This document shows positions 10,974 through 12,222 of a stretch of 12,222 nucleotides of DNA, piece after piece. The position numbers and the translations under genes are program-made. The notes beneath the pieces are model-generated. The model saw only the letters and a list, made by a program, of their open reading frames with translations, was not told where the DNA came from and searched no databases. Origin of the DNA: Rhodocyclaceae bacterium (GTDB lineage Bacteria > Pseudomonadota > Gammaproteobacteria > Burkholderiales > Rhodocyclaceae); assembly GCA_020849155.1 (NCBI GenBank), contig JADLGU010000337.1:1-12222 (forward strand), read 5' to 3'. Position 1 is the first letter of the stretch. Each line of letters starts with the position of its first letter.

Positions 10974-12222
10974 ATGGACAATCAACGCCTGATCCTCCTG
11001 CTTGTATTCATCTTCTCCCTGTTCATGCTGTGGGATGGCTGGCAGAGGCAGAACCAATCCGCTCAAGTCGCCGGCAAGACTCAGGCGCCACAGGCGGCCG
11101 CAGTGCAGCCCGGCGGGAATGCCCCTGCACCGTCCACATCGCTTGCGTCAGCGGCGGCGCCTACGCCCTCAGCGGTACCCGCGGTGGTTCAGGTTGCGCC
11201 GGCCGCCGGCGAGAAGGCTTTGGTCAAGACCGATCTCTACCAGGCTGAAATAGCATCAGTAGGCGGAGACTTGGTGCGTCTCGAGCTGATCCAGCACAAG
11301 GCTACCGAGGACAAGTCCCAGCATTTCGTGCTCATGGAGATCTCCAAGGAGCGCACCTATCTCGCCCAGACCGGGTTGATCGGCGAGGGCCTGCCAAATC
11401 ACAAGACGGAATTCAAACTGAAAGCTGAATCCTACGAGCTGAAACCGGATGAGGCGAAGATCGAAATCCGGCTGGAGGCTCCCGAGGCCAACGGCCTGAA
11501 GGTGGCCAAGATCTACACCTTTCATCGCGGCAGTTACCAGATCGATGTCGGTTACGAAATCGCCAACCGGCGCCAGACACCGCTGGCCGCCCATGCCTAC
11601 TACCAGTTGACCCGCGACGGCAAGGTGCCCGAAGCCAGCATGACCAATATTGCGACCTTCACGGGACCGGCAGTATTCACCGACGAGGGCAAGTTCCAGA
11701 AGGTCGAATTTGCCGAGGTAGACAAAGGCAAGGCCAAATTTGTGCAGAAGGCCAACAATGGCTGGCTGGCCATGGTCCAGCATTATTTCGTCGCCGGCTG
11801 GACACCCCGGGGCAGTGACGAGCGCGAGTTTTTCGTCCGCAAGGTGGCCGACAACTTGTTCTCGGCCGGCATCATTCTGCCTGTGCCGGCGGTTGCGCCC
11901 GGCCAAACCATTCGGGTTGGTGTCCCTCTGTATGCCGGACCCCAGGAGCAGGCCAAGCTGGAAAAGATCGCGCCGGGTTTCGATCTGGTGGTCGATTACG
12001 GATGGCTGACGGTCATTGCTGCGCCGATCTACTGGCTGCTGGAGCTGATTCACCGTCTGGTCGGCAACTGGGGCTGGTCCATCATCCTTCTTACCGTGCT
12101 GATCAAGGGCGCCTTCTATCCGCTTTCCGCGGCCAGCTACCGGTCGATGGCAAAAATGAAGGTGGTTACACCGAAGTTAATGAAAATAAAGGAACAATTC
12201 GCATCTGACCGGAACCGCATGA
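10974..12222 (+). CDS. yidC: Membrane protein insertase YidC (partial, 3' end outside window)
   Basis: YidC inserts proteins into the inner membrane alone or with SecYEG. The frame runs open from ATG 10974 to the window end: 416 codons of an expected 550 or so. It starts MDNQRLILLLVFIFSLFMLWDGWQ, the first transmembrane segment, followed by an Ala/Pro-rich linker (about 30-78) and the large periplasmic beta-domain (about 80-335). The first membrane segments of the conserved core follow (TVIAAPIYWLLELI and WSIILLTVLIKGAFYPL), then a cytoplasmic coil (SMAKMKVVTPKLMKIK). K378 takes the place of the functionally important E. coli R366, keeping the positive charge of the hydrophilic groove. GAAAG at 10962-10966 is a weak ribosome site. 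The gene follows yidD by 21 bases with no terminator. Confidence 0.97.
   Translation, partial: MDNQRLILLLVFIFSLFMLWDGWQRQNQSAQVAGKTQAPQAAAVQPGGNAPAPSTSLASAAAPTPSAVPAVVQVAPAAGEKALVKTDLYQAEIASVGGDLVRLELIQHKATEDKSQHFVLMEISKERTYLAQTGLIGEGLPNHKTEFKLKAESYELKPDEAKIEIRLEAPEANGLKVAKIYTFHRGSYQIDVGYEIANRRQTPLAAHAYYQLTRDGKVPEASMTNIATFTGPAVFTDEGKFQKVEFAEVDKGKAKFVQKANNGWLAMVQHYFVAGWTPRGSDEREFFVRKVADNLFSAGIILPVPAVAPGQTIRVGVPLYAGPQEQAKLEKIAPGFDLVVDYGWLTVIAAPIYWLLELIHRLVGNWGWSIILLTVLIKGAFYPLSAASYRSMAKMKVVTPKLMKIKEQFASDRNRM

Overview
This is an ordinary but informative replication-origin neighbourhood from a GC-rich proteobacterium. The coding DNA is strongly GC-biased. The L34, DnaA and YidC sequences and the gene order (rpmH-rnpA-yidD-yidC diverging from dnaA-dnaN-gyrB, with no recF) fit a betaproteobacterium, and Rhodocyclales-like is my best guess. 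That placement is by recognition, not by a search.

Left part (1-4271, plus strand): the last codons of an upstream gene, then dprA (DNA uptake and recombination mediator), smg (DUF494, function unknown) and a type IA topoisomerase of the topoisomerase III group with two C-terminal zinc ribbons. A good sigma-70-like promoter sits just before the topoisomerase gene. This cluster points towards the dnaA region.

Middle part (4272-10039, minus strand): dnaA, dnaN, gyrB and a YcbL-type metallo-beta-lactamase-fold hydrolase, read right to left. gyrB has a TTG start with a good ribosome binding site. The hydrolase gene is coupled to gyrB by a TGATG overlap. Its stop codon directly abuts the stop codon of the topoisomerase gene, with no bases between them.

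The two spacers around dnaA carry the replication signals. The dnaA-dnaN spacer (8467-8656) has a perfect DnaA box, a one-mismatch box and an AT-rich stretch. The dnaA-rpmH spacer (10040-10253) has another perfect DnaA box, probable dnaA promoters and a strong rpmH promoter. oriC very probably lies in one or both, but which one cannot be decided from sequence alone.

Right part (10254-12222, plus strand): rpmH (44 aa), rnpA, yidD and the first 416 codons of yidC, tightly packed and co-directional. This is the conserved ribosomal protein, RNase P and membrane insertase operon. No mobile element, CRISPR array, tRNA or rRNA was seen. I found no convincing new system. The points worth checking are the origin architecture, the DnaA box over a candidate dnaA promoter, the zero-gap convergent junction and the hydrolase coupled to gyrB.
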